64,000 bases of DNA from assembly GCA_036852015.1 (NCBI GenBank), contig JAANDG010000591.1, forward strand, positions 1-64,000, given 5' to 3'. Source of the DNA: Pelodera strongyloides. Taxonomy: Eukaryota > Nematoda > Chromadorea > Rhabditida > Rhabditidae. The translations under genes were made by a program, and so were the position numbers. Positions 54,326 to 64,000 of the stretch are shown one piece after another (position 1 is the stretch's first letter; every line of letters begins with the position of its first letter). Below the pieces are notes generated by a model. It searched no databases and was not told the DNA's origin. It was given only the letters and a program-made list of their open reading frames with translations.

Positions 54326-57310
54326 TTACTTGCCCTTCTTGCCCTTCTTCTTCTGTGGTTGTCCTCCATATTTTGCCGCAAGTGCATCAACAAACGAATC
54401 CATATGATGCGCTCTATTCTGCTGCCGGCCGAGGATTAAAGCACGAAGATCTCCATCACCTTCCTAAAAAAAAGAATATGAATTTGTACAAAACAAGATG
54501 CTGAGCTTTTGTGAAAACCGTAAGTAACCATAACATGGTGCACCCTTGTGGTAGACCGAATCCTGCGAAGCAAAGCATATACTTACGGAAACTAAATTTC
54601 ACTACATGCGTATTCGATGTAAGCACCTAATAATAAGAAAAGAAGGTAGCTGTTTTAGAAAACGGTTAGCAATGAGTTAGCAATGGAATTCAATCTAGTG
54701 CAAACTGAAAGGAAGGTGACCAACTAACCTTCTGTTTAATCTGAGCCAGTGACTCTTCAGCTTCTTTTGCTTCCTTTTCTGCTTTCCGCTTCCTAGCATT
54801 TGTTTTTGTTTTTCCAGTGGACGATTTGAACTTTTTCGTGGATTTCAACTGGCCTTCAGCGATCAAACCTATAAAAAGGACTGGTTACGTTACTAGAGAA
54901 ACAAAGCGATTCTAGGTTTTATGTTGACTAACAGAAGTAGTGTAGATGTTTTGTTTCGAAGAAGCAAAGACTTTCAATACCGAGGATACACAACAATCAA
55001 TGTTAGACTCTAGTCTAGATTAGCGGGTCTCCTGTTTCATGAAGCGGTATAACAGCCGATTTTTGAACGGGCATTGTGGAGAACTGCATTCGCATGTATC
55101 ATGCGTAGATGTGTTGATTGGAACTTAGAAATTGAGCTCATAGCACAGGTTTCAAAAATCGGTAGTTTTAAGTTTCTGGGATGTCATACATTAGATAGAC
55201 AAGAGGTCAATAAAGAGTTTAGATGGAAAAATGACTGACCGTCAATTAGTTCCCTAATTTGCTGTTCGTCGTCTCCAATTACATATTCCAGTACCTTATC
55301 CATGTCTCCGTCCCAACGTTCATATTCCAATTTCACATCTGATTTTTGTTCCTCACTGCCTGGAGTCAAAAGTTCGCATCGGGGTGTAATCGTATAATTA
55401 AAAGGTTAAAGGTTAAAGCTAGGACTGTTCTTCAGGGCCCGAAGGTCCCTGCAGTCCGCTCTGGTCTACCGAAGTAGTGCGCTTCAGAGATATAGGCCAT
55501 CTTTGATTACGGAATGGTTCGCATCGGGGTGTAATGCGTAATTGCCATACGTGAATTAGGAGACGGCCTCGTCTCTTAGTTGACGCGGGTCGAACCGTAA
55601 AATACCAATGATACTTTTCAGTCAAATATAGTTGCAAGTTCGATAGTCTCCGGAGACCGGAGATGGCCAAAGCCAATCCGGCGATGGTTGATGCGTAATT
55701 CGAATAGCGTTCTCAAACTAAATGTGGACATACCAGCGTATTTGGACATATATTTCTCGATTTCCTCAAAATTGACCTTCTTGAAAACTCCCCTCCATAC
55801 TCGAACTGCGTCTTCGAACGAAGCTTCATCACCCAGAACATTCTCCTCATCAATAGCACCTAGAATTTATTTTTTAAAGAGGTATGACATGTGGCTTTGG
55901 CTGATGAAACATATGTTCCATCACCCCGCATGCGAAGTGTGCTTCATACTTCATACTACCGAGTCATAGTCATAACCGACTTAGGCTAGCGGCTAGCGTG
56001 CTCCTGAGTAATATCAATGTCTATACACTTATTACATCATACAAGAAAGCCTAAGCCTACCATAAAGGCTTCGATTGTTTGAATTGAGAAATTGAAGAAA
56101 TGTCGATTATTTACAAAACCAACCCGTCTCATCATATATGGCGCGTTTCTCCTTATCCGAAAGAATCTCATACACTTTGGTCAGAACCTAAAGTAGAAAT
56201 ATAGCGTGGGATTCATGGTCCCAACGACTTTATCATGAATAATAAAAAAGGCTACACACGAAGTTTGCCTTTGAGATGCCCCTTGTTGGTTGGGTAATAT
56301 TGTTATATATTAAAGCGAAATACCAGCTCCTTTGGAAAATTTGCATATGATAAGCAAATCCTATGTACCTATGCTAATTTTGCGCGATAGCCGTGGACGA
56401 TCGCGCAAAATTAGCGTAGGATACATAGGATTTGCTTATCATATGCAAATTTTCCAAAGGAGCTGGCATTTCGCTTTAAACTCTTTATTTAGAAAAAACA
56501 GTATTAAATGTAAATTTACATGAAACGAGAGAAACACACACAAGCTGAGCACATTCAAGAGGCTCAGCTTCTCACGCGGTGTATAAAATTGTAAGAAATG
56601 AAACTATATATAATAATTATCATTTCAATGACACTACTTTTTTTCTCACCTGAAATTTCTGAGTGGCAGTTTGACGTTGTTGTTCATCTGCCGAAGCGAA
56701 CCTGTCCGGATGCCATTTGAGCGACTGCCGATAGTAGGCCTTTTTTACTAAAACAAGAGGACATTTAATAATAATAATAATGACAATAATTTATTGAATT
56801 ATACATGTAATATAAGTGTGCAGAAGGTTGTCAAATTAAGCCACATCCATAGCCACCGAGAGAAGGCCACAGCCACAGCAACAGCGGCCGAAAGAAAGAG
56901 AAGAAAGGGAAGAAAGGCCTCTATGTTTCTCTGGCGTTTGTCATATTATGTATACGTCACTTTTGAATATTTCTTTTGATTTATCGTTCGGATATCTTGA
57001 ACGACCCATAATCCTAACCCTAATAGAGGCTATATAGTCACGCAGTTCAATATTCAAGAGCGAGACCGTTCCAATCAAGAGATAGGATTCAACAGAGCTC
57101 AACGAACAGGAAATTTGTCTCCAGTTGTTTATACTATGCTCGGTTATTAGAGTCTAGACTCAACTTGTTTCAATGCTGACACTACTTCATATATAGTTAA
57201 GCCAATGATGAAAACAAAGTACCTTCAGCCGCTTTGCAAGTCTTTTCAACATTGAAAACCTCGTACAAATCGTTTGTACCGAAAAAGTTGCTGCAGTCAG
57301 CCAACAACAT
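54326..57310 (-). CDS. dnj-23: DNAJC9-type J-domain protein
   Basis: DNAJC9 is a nuclear J-protein that stimulates Hsp70 and chaperones histones H3-H4. Minus-strand exons 57223-57310, 56650-56747, 56124-56187, 55734-55859, 55240-55359, 54729-54868 and 54326-54463 join in frame to 257 residues (human 260). The J domain occupies residues 15-90: DLYEVFNVEKT, KKAYYRQSLKWHPDRF with an intact HPD, TQKFQVLTKVYEILSDKEKR. The rest matches DNAJC9 throughout: WRGVFKKVNFEEIEKYMSKY, GSEEQKSD, GDMDKVLEYVI, NARKRKAEKEAKEAEESL, and a Lys-rich end (KKKGKKGK). The start MLLADCSNFFG aligns with the family start and follows TTTTTATAG directly, a likely SL acceptor. The C. elegans symbol is given from memory of the family and should be treated as tentative. 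Confidence 0.93.
55043..55170. repeat. MITE family D, copy 5
   Basis: GAAGCGGTATAACAGCCGATT and the worn right end CAAAAATCGGTAGTTTTAAG; interior GCATTCGCATGTATCATGCG. Intron of the DNAJC9-type gene. Confidence 0.55.
56310..56479. repeat. MITE family B: near-perfect hairpin in DNAJC9-type gene
   Basis: 170 bases: TTAAAGCGAAATACCAGCTCC and GGAGCTGGCATTTCGCTTTAA are exact or near-exact inverted ends, and pairing continues through GCATATGATAAGCAAATCC to the loop around GATAGCCGTGGACGATC. Nearly identical to 8018-8188. Confidence 0.92.
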
Positions 57311-58965
57311 CTATAAAAAAATGATTATTCTTAGCGGGAGACAGAAACCAATACTAACTGTCACACGTTAATTCTCAAGGCTTCAAGCGTAGGCAAGGAT
57401 GCTTGATTGTTGAATTGTTTCAAAATGGATAGCAAATTGCAATCAAATACGAATAAAAGAAAAGAAAATGATGAAGAGAAAAACAAATTTTTCCAAAAAT
57501 TTGAAAAAATTTGAAATCTGAAAAAAGAAATATAGTTTGTAGTCTTATTTGCGTTGTGGTTACGGTAGGTTGCCCAATTTTTAATATAGAGCGCATTCAA
57601 TCGTAATATTTGTTGTTTTCGTATATAAATACCAGCCGTTCGAAGAGCCCTACGGGCTCTTCTCCGACTGGAGGAATCGGCCTTCGGCCGATTGTTTCCC
57701 TATTTAAAAAAAGAATTGCTACAATGTAAAAAGTTAACTCTCGTCTCTTTCTGTTCCGTGCCACTTTGCCACTTACATTCACACGTCTCTGATTGTGGAA
57801 ACGTATAATAATCAGTTTGGATCTCCACTCGACTAATGCTACCATGCAAATTTGCCATTGACGGTGCTTATGTAGAGCATATTGCTACCCCTATGATAAG
57901 TTAGCATAGCTCAACTGGTAGAGCGTTGGACTGTGAATCGAGAGGTTGTGTGCTACTGTGGGCTCGAATCTCGCCAGAGGCGAATATTTTGTATGCTCTT
58001 TCGATCGAAGAATTTTCTTTATGAACAGCTTTCGTTGTGCACATAAAAACAAACCCGTGACAAACTCTTCTCCTTTATATAATAAGATTGTATGAATTTA
58101 TGTGCTTGATTGTATAATATTTTTTGTTGATCATATAACATTTGCGTGAGTATACCTCAAAGTGTGTGTCTGGAGTGTAAGAATTGGGCCAAATCTTGTT
58201 TATTTGGTGTCACACCTGTGTGAGAATGATTGAATGAATGACAAAGATGCTGGATTCCTGGTACATAAAACAATGAGGACAATAAATACCAAGACAAAAT
58301 ATTACAAACGATTTTATTATGTAAGTAAATGAGTGGCAATTTTCTATATTATGACAAAGTAAACACCTTGGACGCTTCGACCCAACAAAGTAAACGTAAG
58401 TTCGCAAAAAATATAACGGCTAACACGATAGGATAACATTTTCAGAATGGCAACACATTTACTGAATGAGTTATATGTTAGATTAATGTACACAGACTAA
58501 TAAACTAAGCGCGGCACCATTACCAATAGATATAGATTATGTATACCAAACATTATGATATTCAATACAAAACTGGCACTGACTAACCCTGACCCGTAAA
58601 AATAGTACTATTGAAACTGTGATGATGATTATCATTGAAACAATACTGGACAACTGGAAGGGTTACTCCCAAACTCGAAACTTCGCGCACCCATTGCGAA
58701 AAATAAAGGTGTGCCACAACGGGGCGGCGTACCCCGAATAGAAGCGTGAGGCGCGCGCCGCGCGCAAGGGGTTTTCTGTAGGTCCTAGTCCTACTTTATG
58801 TTGCCAATATATAAATACTAAATAAAACGTTCAGAGGTTAACTATAGTTGGATCAAAAAATGACAAGATGAAGCTTTCCCGAAAATTATTACCGTACGCT
58901 ATAAGGAGGTTATGTTATAGCCCTTCCCAATTCTTGATTCTTTGTTTTAGTTACAAAAAAGGACA
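57311..58965. other. Spacer upstream of the DNAJC9-type gene
   Basis: It holds the promoter side of the DNAJC9-type gene, the composite SINE at 57631-58087 and a GC-rich stretch with CGCGCGCCGCGCGC at 58753-58768. No coding exon was supported. Confidence 0.55.
57631..58087 (+). mobile_element. Composite SINE with double-hairpin head, copy 2
   Basis: The head 57631-57710 is essentially identical to 50293-50370 (one substitution, GTTTCCC for GTTACCC), the linker diverges, and the tRNA-like body at 57899-57985 and tail to TATAATAAGAT at 58087 match again. The anticodon loop here reads CTGTGAA instead of CTGTTAA. Conserved head, body and tail around a variable linker suggest the head is functional for the element. 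Confidence 0.82.
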
Positions 58966-61268
58966 TTAAAATGCATGGGTATTAAAGAACTCCGAGAACT
59001 TATTAACTTGCATAGAGTGCATTATATCTGAGGCCGAGCACGGTAAAATAGCGGTAAATCTCTTCGATATAAATCTCAATCTCGCACAATTCATTTCATT
59101 GGTGTAGAGTTGTAGAATGCCTTCGACACAACGACGGGATGGTCTACTAAAAATAACAGTGATTAAAGCCCAACCATCGCCGCGCGGCATTTTCGCGCCT
59201 GGTGTTTCGCCGCGCACCACCTGAGTTTCATCAGTGGCACACTAAATAACACATGTATTTTATGAGTATATTATGCATATCCATGTCATTCATTTCATTT
59301 CTTTAGTTTAGTTATGGCCGATACGATGTCCATCATTAAAAAATAGCACATTGAAATCTGCTTTTTTTATATCAAGTGTAATATTCTATTTGAATGTTAA
59401 TTATTTCAAAATTAAGTTGGTCAACTTTTTTAGACTTACGTGTTCCTTGTAGTCTTCTTCCCGGCCGTCTGGCTTCTCTTCCACATATTGATCTGTAAGA
59501 AATAAGAATACTATACTAGTCTACTTTTTAAAGGGTCAGGCCCATTTCAAATGACCCCTATTTTTGATGACTCCATCTGATTCTCCGTTTTAAATATAGT
59601 AGGCTGATTTTTTTTCCAATTTTCAAGCCCAAAAGTCACGCAGTATTCAGCTATTTACCATTGCCAGTCATACCCAACTATTTATCGCAGTTGTCACGCC
59701 CCTTCGCTCTAATTGGCCAATATCGCAATTGCCACGCCCAATAGAGAATATTGCCCAAATTAGCGCGGAGGGGCGTGACAACTGCGACATATAGTTGGGT
59801 ATGACTGGCCATGGTAAATTGCTGAATACTGCGTGAATTTGGTGACTGAAAATTGGAAAAAAAATTCAGCCTTCTATATTTGAAACCGAGAATCCGATGG
59901 AGTCACCAAAAATAGGGGTAATTTGAAATGGGCCTGAACGTTTAAAGGATCGCAGTCACTTCAAATTCGCCTTTTTACTTCAATTATCCATAAACATGAA
60001 AAAGCACCTAGAAAAATGCCATTCCGGTGCCAATTTACTGAAAATTTAACCCAGGGAAAGAAATACCCTCGGTTGTGTTCTGATATGTTCTGATAAGGTA
60101 CAGTATGATAACGACAACTGAGACAGTAGAGCAGACACTTTCCCTCTTCCCCGGTTTTTCTTTGTATTGTCATCATTGGCAACCGGCCAAGTCCCGTTGC
60201 GATTTAGAAAACACCCCATTTTGTCAAAAATCAAAACTCAACACAAGGGATGTTTTTCCCTGTGATAAATGTTCCGTAAATTGGCATTGGAAAGGTATTT
60301 TTCTAGGTATCTTTTTATATTTATTGAAAACTGAAGTAAAAAGGCGAAATTGAAGTGACTGCGATCCTTTAAAGCGAAATCACGGCCGTTTTTTGAAACA
60401 CGCCGAGTGCACCTGCATTCTTATGTACGCAAACGACCACAAATTAGAATAAAAAAATCGAGCTACATTCGAGGAACTTTGCATAAATACATGAGAATCC
60501 AATTGTGCGGGATGCGTTTCAAAAACCGGCCGGTATTTCGCTTTAAAGGGTCAAAAATTCGTCTATTACACTCTATGTATCATGAAATCTTGGAAAAAGT
60601 AGAGACAAAAGAAAGGTAAACCTTGGTCAGAAGTTTTTTACGCATATATCATATTTGTCAAATGAACCAACCATTTTCCTCTCTGTCGTCCGGATGCTTT
60701 TCATCATTTTCCTTCTTTTTCTTCAATTTTTCCACCAATTCCTTGGCTGGGATCAGCTTGAGGGGTTCGAAATGAACCTCATCTCTGCAAAATATACGGT
60801 TACGAACGCGAAGCCATCGCCGCGCAACTTGAACATCTTCTTTTGCGCCGATAGCACGGTGAGCGCTGGTGTGCGCGGTGAGCGCGGGTGTGCGCGGTGA
60901 GTGAGCCGCGCACACTTCATGCGCCGTAGGTCCGCCGCGTGACGTTTGCAAATATTTTCGCGGGACATTCGCGACAGGCACGAACCGCTCAGCGCCTGTG
61001 TTTTATTATTAGTGTTTTATATGTCTATTGTCTCTGCCTTATATAGGAGGGCAAGCATTGACGCAAAGATACACAGAATAATATGGTCGAACATTTCACT
61101 TCGTACAGACTCACAAGAATGAGAAAAATGATACCTATTAAAAGTGAGCTTTCCATCGGATTTGTGTTTTCTCTGGAAGTGAACCGTCTCATTCTGCACG
61201 TAGTATTTGCCGTTTTTGAGAGCGCCCTGTAAAAATATATTCCTGTACAACGTGAAAATTCGCGCCAT
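58966..61268 (-). CDS. Unidentified small protein, partial model
   Basis: I do not recognise the family. Three minus-strand exons are well supported by splice sites and phase: 61135-61226 (GKYYVQNETVHFQRKHK, DGKLTFN), 60672-60784 (DEVHFEPLKLIPAKELVEKL, then Lys/Glu-rich and HPDDREEN) and 59440-59492 (QYVEEKPDGREEDYKEH). Together they give about 85 residues, highly charged, with no signal peptide or membrane helix. The first exon may extend upstream to an ATG at 61268 (MARIFTLYRN), or that part may be intron, since TATTTTTACAG precedes the conserved-looking part. A phase-compatible last exon, 59220-58966 (84 codons, Arg/Cys-rich), starts inside a repeated GC-rich motif and is weak. Total length would be 184 residues if all is right. 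It lies upstream of the DNAJC9-type gene on the same strand. Confidence 0.45.
59526..59945. repeat. Palindromic element H
   Basis: TTTTAAAGGGTCAGGCCCATT and TTTGAAATGGGCCTGAACGTTTAAA; arms contain AATTTTCAAGCCCAAAAG, CACGCAGTATTCAGC, CATACCCAACTAT and CGCAGTTGTCACGCCCCT with their inverses. 420 bases, arms of about 170. Intron of the small unknown gene (59493-60671). Confidence 0.85.
59941..60373. repeat. Palindromic element I
   Basis: TTTAAAGGATCGCAGTCACTT and AGTGACTGCGATCCTTTAAAG; arms contain TTCGCCTTTTTACTTCA, CCTAGAAAAATGCC and their inverses. 430 bases. Its ends overlap the TTTAA ends of element H on one side and family A copy 6 on the other. Confidence 0.88.
60367..60548. repeat. MITE family A, copy 6
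   Basis: CTTTAAAGCGAAATCACGGCC and CCGGCCGGTATTTCGCTTTAAA; GAAACACGCCG and GATGCGTTTC on the arms; core AAATTAGAATAAAAAAATCG. It directly abuts element I. Confidence 0.85.
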
Positions 61269-61302
61269 CGCCGCGCAGCCGCGGAGTTTCCCCGGTGTAC
61301 TC

Positions 61303-61487
61303 TGGTCCTCAGGTGCGCAGCGCGGAAATGCGTAGCCGCGTCCGCGGGAAAAGATTGCAAATTTGCATTGAAAAATTGGAGACACAGAGAAATTTCTCTT
61401 CTGAGCCTCCGCCTTTCCCATGTCAAAAAGCCATCTCTCTTCCGCGGACGCGGTTACGCATTTGCACCTGCGCGCCTGAGAACCTAG
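61303..61487. repeat. MITE family E, copy 3
   Basis: CTGGTCCTCAGGTGCGCAGC and GCGCGCCTGAGAACCTAGTAG; inner AATGCGTAGCCGCGTCCGC and GCGGACGCGGTTACGCATTT; same orientation as 16057-16239 and about 85-90 percent similar by eye. Confidence 0.85.
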
Positions 61488-61512
61488 TAGATAAGTTTCT
61501 TAAATGCTTGTC

Positions 61513-61672
61513 CAATGGTTCAAGCAGTATAACAGCCGGTTGTGAAACATATGGTGGACGTTGTGTTGGATACTGTGCGGTTTTTTATTCTAATCATACC
61601 ATTTGCATATGATGCACGGGAATGCAGCTATCCAAAATCCCTTACAAAAGCCGGCTGTTATGCTGCTTTAAA
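61513..61672. repeat. MITE family D, copy 6
   Basis: TCAAGCAGTATAACAGCCGGT and AAGCCGGCTGTTATGCTGC then TTTAAAA; interior GTGGACGTTGTGTTGG and CATTTGCATATGATGCACG. Confidence 0.7.
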
Positions 61673-62221
61673 ATAATAACCAAATGGTAAGAAATGTCAC
61701 CTACAGAACAGAGGATTTTGCGACACGAATGAGATAAAGGTAAGCGTGGACGAGGTAGAGCGAGAAAGAGAGATAAGCAAATATTTTTCGTTTTTAGTTT
61801 TTCTGACTAAATATTCAAAGAAAATATTTTTTCCTAACGCCGCATGACTTAGCTCCCACTGCAATTGTTACACTAATCGACGAGAACTCGTGATAAAATC
61901 AAAAATGATAAAACGGTGACTTTAAAATGAAATTCTGCTTCTGTGGCTACTGTAACTAAAACGCAAAAGCCCCCGACGGTAGTCGCTGATTCATTATCAC
62001 CGAGAGAATGTTCTAAATGAAGAGGGTTTAGACGAAACATGCGAGAATAGAGCATTATACGATGAGAGTCCAGACAACAAGACAAATTAAGACACCCATA
62101 GACACACCGTTTCCCCATTTATTCTTATATGGAAACATTGGTCCTTTCTCGCTTCTACGAATGAACAACCCTTCTTACAGGTACGGTAACTAGGGCACTT
62201 GTTAGAAAACACCGTGGGTCT

Positions 62222-62516
62222 TAGGCCTAAGCCCAAGCCTAAGCCTAAGCCTAAGTCTATGCGGTTGTACCCCCATAACTGTGATAAGTTGGAAAACTGC
62301 GGTTGAAATGTTATTATTACGCCCCAGACGCCGACTGCACACAATGTACTGTTTATACATAAATTGTTTTTTGTTTATAACATTTTATTTGAAAACGTTG
62401 CTCGTGGAAAGCGAAAACATTTTGCGTTTTGTATATGTCAGCTAATGCAGGCCCGCGCAATGAATTTCGGAGCAGTAGAATGAGCCTAAATCGAAGCCTA
62501 AGCCTAAGCCTAGCCT
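62222..62516. repeat. Interstitial telomere-like (GCCTAA)n clusters
   Basis: Six near-consecutive units at 62222-62260 and five at 62484-62516, with some variant units. (TTAGGC)n is the nematode telomere repeat. Shorter runs also occur at 13260-13278, 19756-19772, 34203-34217 and 56046-56060. Confidence 0.85.
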
Positions 62517-62677
62517 TATGCTACTACCTATAATTGATAAATTCAAGCTGGCAACTTCCCAACCATCTCTCAAAATTACGATATAACAAAGATGTTTCAA
62601 TGACGTTGTTGGTTCCCCTATACCAATTGCAGTGTCCCGCACGTACTCTGCCTACGGTACAATAAAAAATGTTTCAG

Positions 62678-62807
62678 AGATGTTGCTGGTTCTTCGTCAA
62701 GTCATGCTTCTGAAGACAACAAGCCTCCCTATTCCTATGTGGCACTTATTTTCATGGCGATCAACCAATCACCGCAGAAGCAGATGACACTATCGCAGAT
62801 TTATAAG
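62678..62807 (+). CDS. Forkhead-domain transcription factor, one exon
   Basis: After the acceptor AATGTTTCAG the exon reads [43 protein letters not shown] and ends at the donor [19 protein letters not shown] plus LSQIYK is helix 1 and the start of helix 2 of the winged-helix (forkhead) DNA-binding domain, and a split of the domain at this point is common. The recognition helix and wings are not in the remaining 1.2 kb, so the intron extends beyond the window. An upstream exon must supply the first two bases of the split first codon. The subfamily cannot be told from this half. Confidence 0.87.
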
Positions 62808-64000
62808 GTAACGTTCAGCTTTAGAATTTCCAGCGTAACGCGCATCTACAAACATACAAGCAAACAAACAAACTTTACTATCAAGTGAAAAAACTGGCTC
62901 TTGCTCATTACTGAATACTGTGGGTCGATGAGGTTACATAATGTTTTCCATAAAAAGAGAACCATTCGCTGGTGGATTATTTTGTTAACCCCACATCATA
63001 AGTAAGGAGAGCATTAAAAGGTGAGCTTTCATTAATTGTGTGATTTACGAAAAGTGATATGAGAGGCAAATCATACCCCCATTTCCTTTCGTTTCGAATC
63101 ATTTTTCATATAAATGAAAGCAGATAAAAGGTGAATTTTTAAACATTGTGCACGTAAATGCCTGCCATTTCTCGTGGGAAACTTTCTTCGCCTAATGGCA
63201 TTTACTTGCACAAAGATGCTATCAGACTTGAGAAAAGCGTTCAATCGCACTAATGTGGTTTGCATAATGAAACATTTAAAAGTTGACCATCGTTAGGATC
63301 AGCAGCTTCTTACATATTTTTTGATTCAACTACATTATGTACTATGAATGACATTATCAGCTCAACAGCCCACCAGATACAGCCTATGCAAACAGTTGCA
63401 GTTTATCTCTCATCTCGCTATTTCTCGTAGGCCAAAAAGTATACATAATATATCTCAGCCTGACTACCGTATAAACTCTGGTCGTCTGTATCTGAATGTT
63501 TGAATCTCTCCAAGACCAGGCTAAATATTTATCCCAAACCAGCTACAGTATGAACTGTGAATGATTAAATCTCAGCCCAGCTACAGTATGAAATCTCTGC
63601 ATCTCTGAATTTCTGAATCTCTCGCCTGATTGCAATTCATTTGCATGCGTCAGCGCCGTGACACGGGGGCTTTCGATGTGTCGCGCCGCGCCATTTCCAA
63701 ACCAAAACATTTTCCAAATGAAGCAAAATGGGCAAGGACCTGGCTTTAGTTTCTTTGGTTCACAGTTTTTGCCAGGGAGGGAGGGAGAGAGAGGGGGGAG
63801 AGAGAAAGGGAGGGAGAGAGAGGGGAGAGAGAGAGGTGGATGAGGAAAGATGTGGAGAGATGCTAAAGATAGGAAGAGCGAAAGAGAACGATATGTATAG
63901 ATATAGAGTGTTGTAATTTCTAGGAAAAAATATGTTTTATTTTATTTTATTCGTATACATAAAGTAAACGTTAATTGAAACTTTCTTTACCCTCCTAAGA
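62808..64000. other. Forkhead intron (presumed), no exon seen
   Basis: AT-rich sequence with a short palindrome at about 63066-63290 (AAAAGTGATATGAG region; GTAAATGCC/GGCATTTAC arms), four direct CAGCTACAGTATGAA-like units around 63430-63600, and a GA-rich purine tract (63772-63840). I see no continuation of the forkhead domain. Confidence 0.55.
63772..63845. repeat. Purine (GGGAGAGA)n tract
   Basis: About 70 bases of almost pure G and A in GGGAGGGAGAGAGA-type units. Confidence 0.9.

Larger units (their letters stand above)
61269..62677. other. Spacer between the unknown small gene and the forkhead exon
   Basis: Apart from family E and D elements (61303-61487, 61513-61672) and two clusters of GCCTAA hexamers (62222-62260, 62484-62516), I see nothing I can name. 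The 5' exon(s) of the forkhead gene, ending with two bases of a split codon, should lie here or further left, but I could not pick one. Confidence 0.5.

Overview
This is nuclear DNA of a nematode, most likely Caenorhabditis or a close relative. The evidence is: many-exon genes with TTTCAG acceptors; coding starts placed directly on a 3' splice acceptor, as expected for spliced-leader trans-splicing; interstitial runs of the nematode telomere hexamer (TTAGGC/GCCTAA); AT-rich spacers; and a very heavy load of short palindromic elements inside introns. There are no bacterial or organellar features.

Layout. 1-2720: a decayed CR1/Jockey-type LINE on the minus strand, cut by the window edge. 2720-7700: repeat-filled spacer. 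7722-23903 (+): a large myosin phosphatase targeting subunit gene (mel-11/MYPT) with 27 shared coding exons and two candidate last exons that each encode a leucine zipper. 26755-31306 (-): a 9-exon TMEM59-type membrane protein. 34246-39179 (-): bcs-1, the mitochondrial AAA ATPase that assembles complex III, in 9 exons. It is divergent from 40020-49368 (+), a 22-exon KRI1 ribosome-biogenesis gene. 50072-52749 (+): arl-1, a 5-exon Golgi ARF-like GTPase. 54326-57310 (-): a DNAJC9-type J-protein in 7 exons. About 58966-61268 (-): an unidentified small gene. 62678-62807 (+): one exon with the start of a forkhead DNA-binding domain, continuing beyond the window.

The protein genes are ordinary housekeeping and cytoskeletal genes and do not form one pathway. 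I see no clear polycistronic operon; KRI1 and arl-1 share a strand but lie about 700 bases apart. My exon models were checked by hand for reading phase and close in frame, except KRI1 intron 10.

The unusual part is the repeat layer: at least eight families of short inverted-repeat elements, several sharing the terminus TTTAAAGCGAAAT, some perfect hairpins, some nested or abutting; tRNA-derived SINE families, one with a strongly structured double-hairpin head; and small duplications at splice sites. No CRISPR array, rRNA gene or convincing functional tRNA gene was seen.
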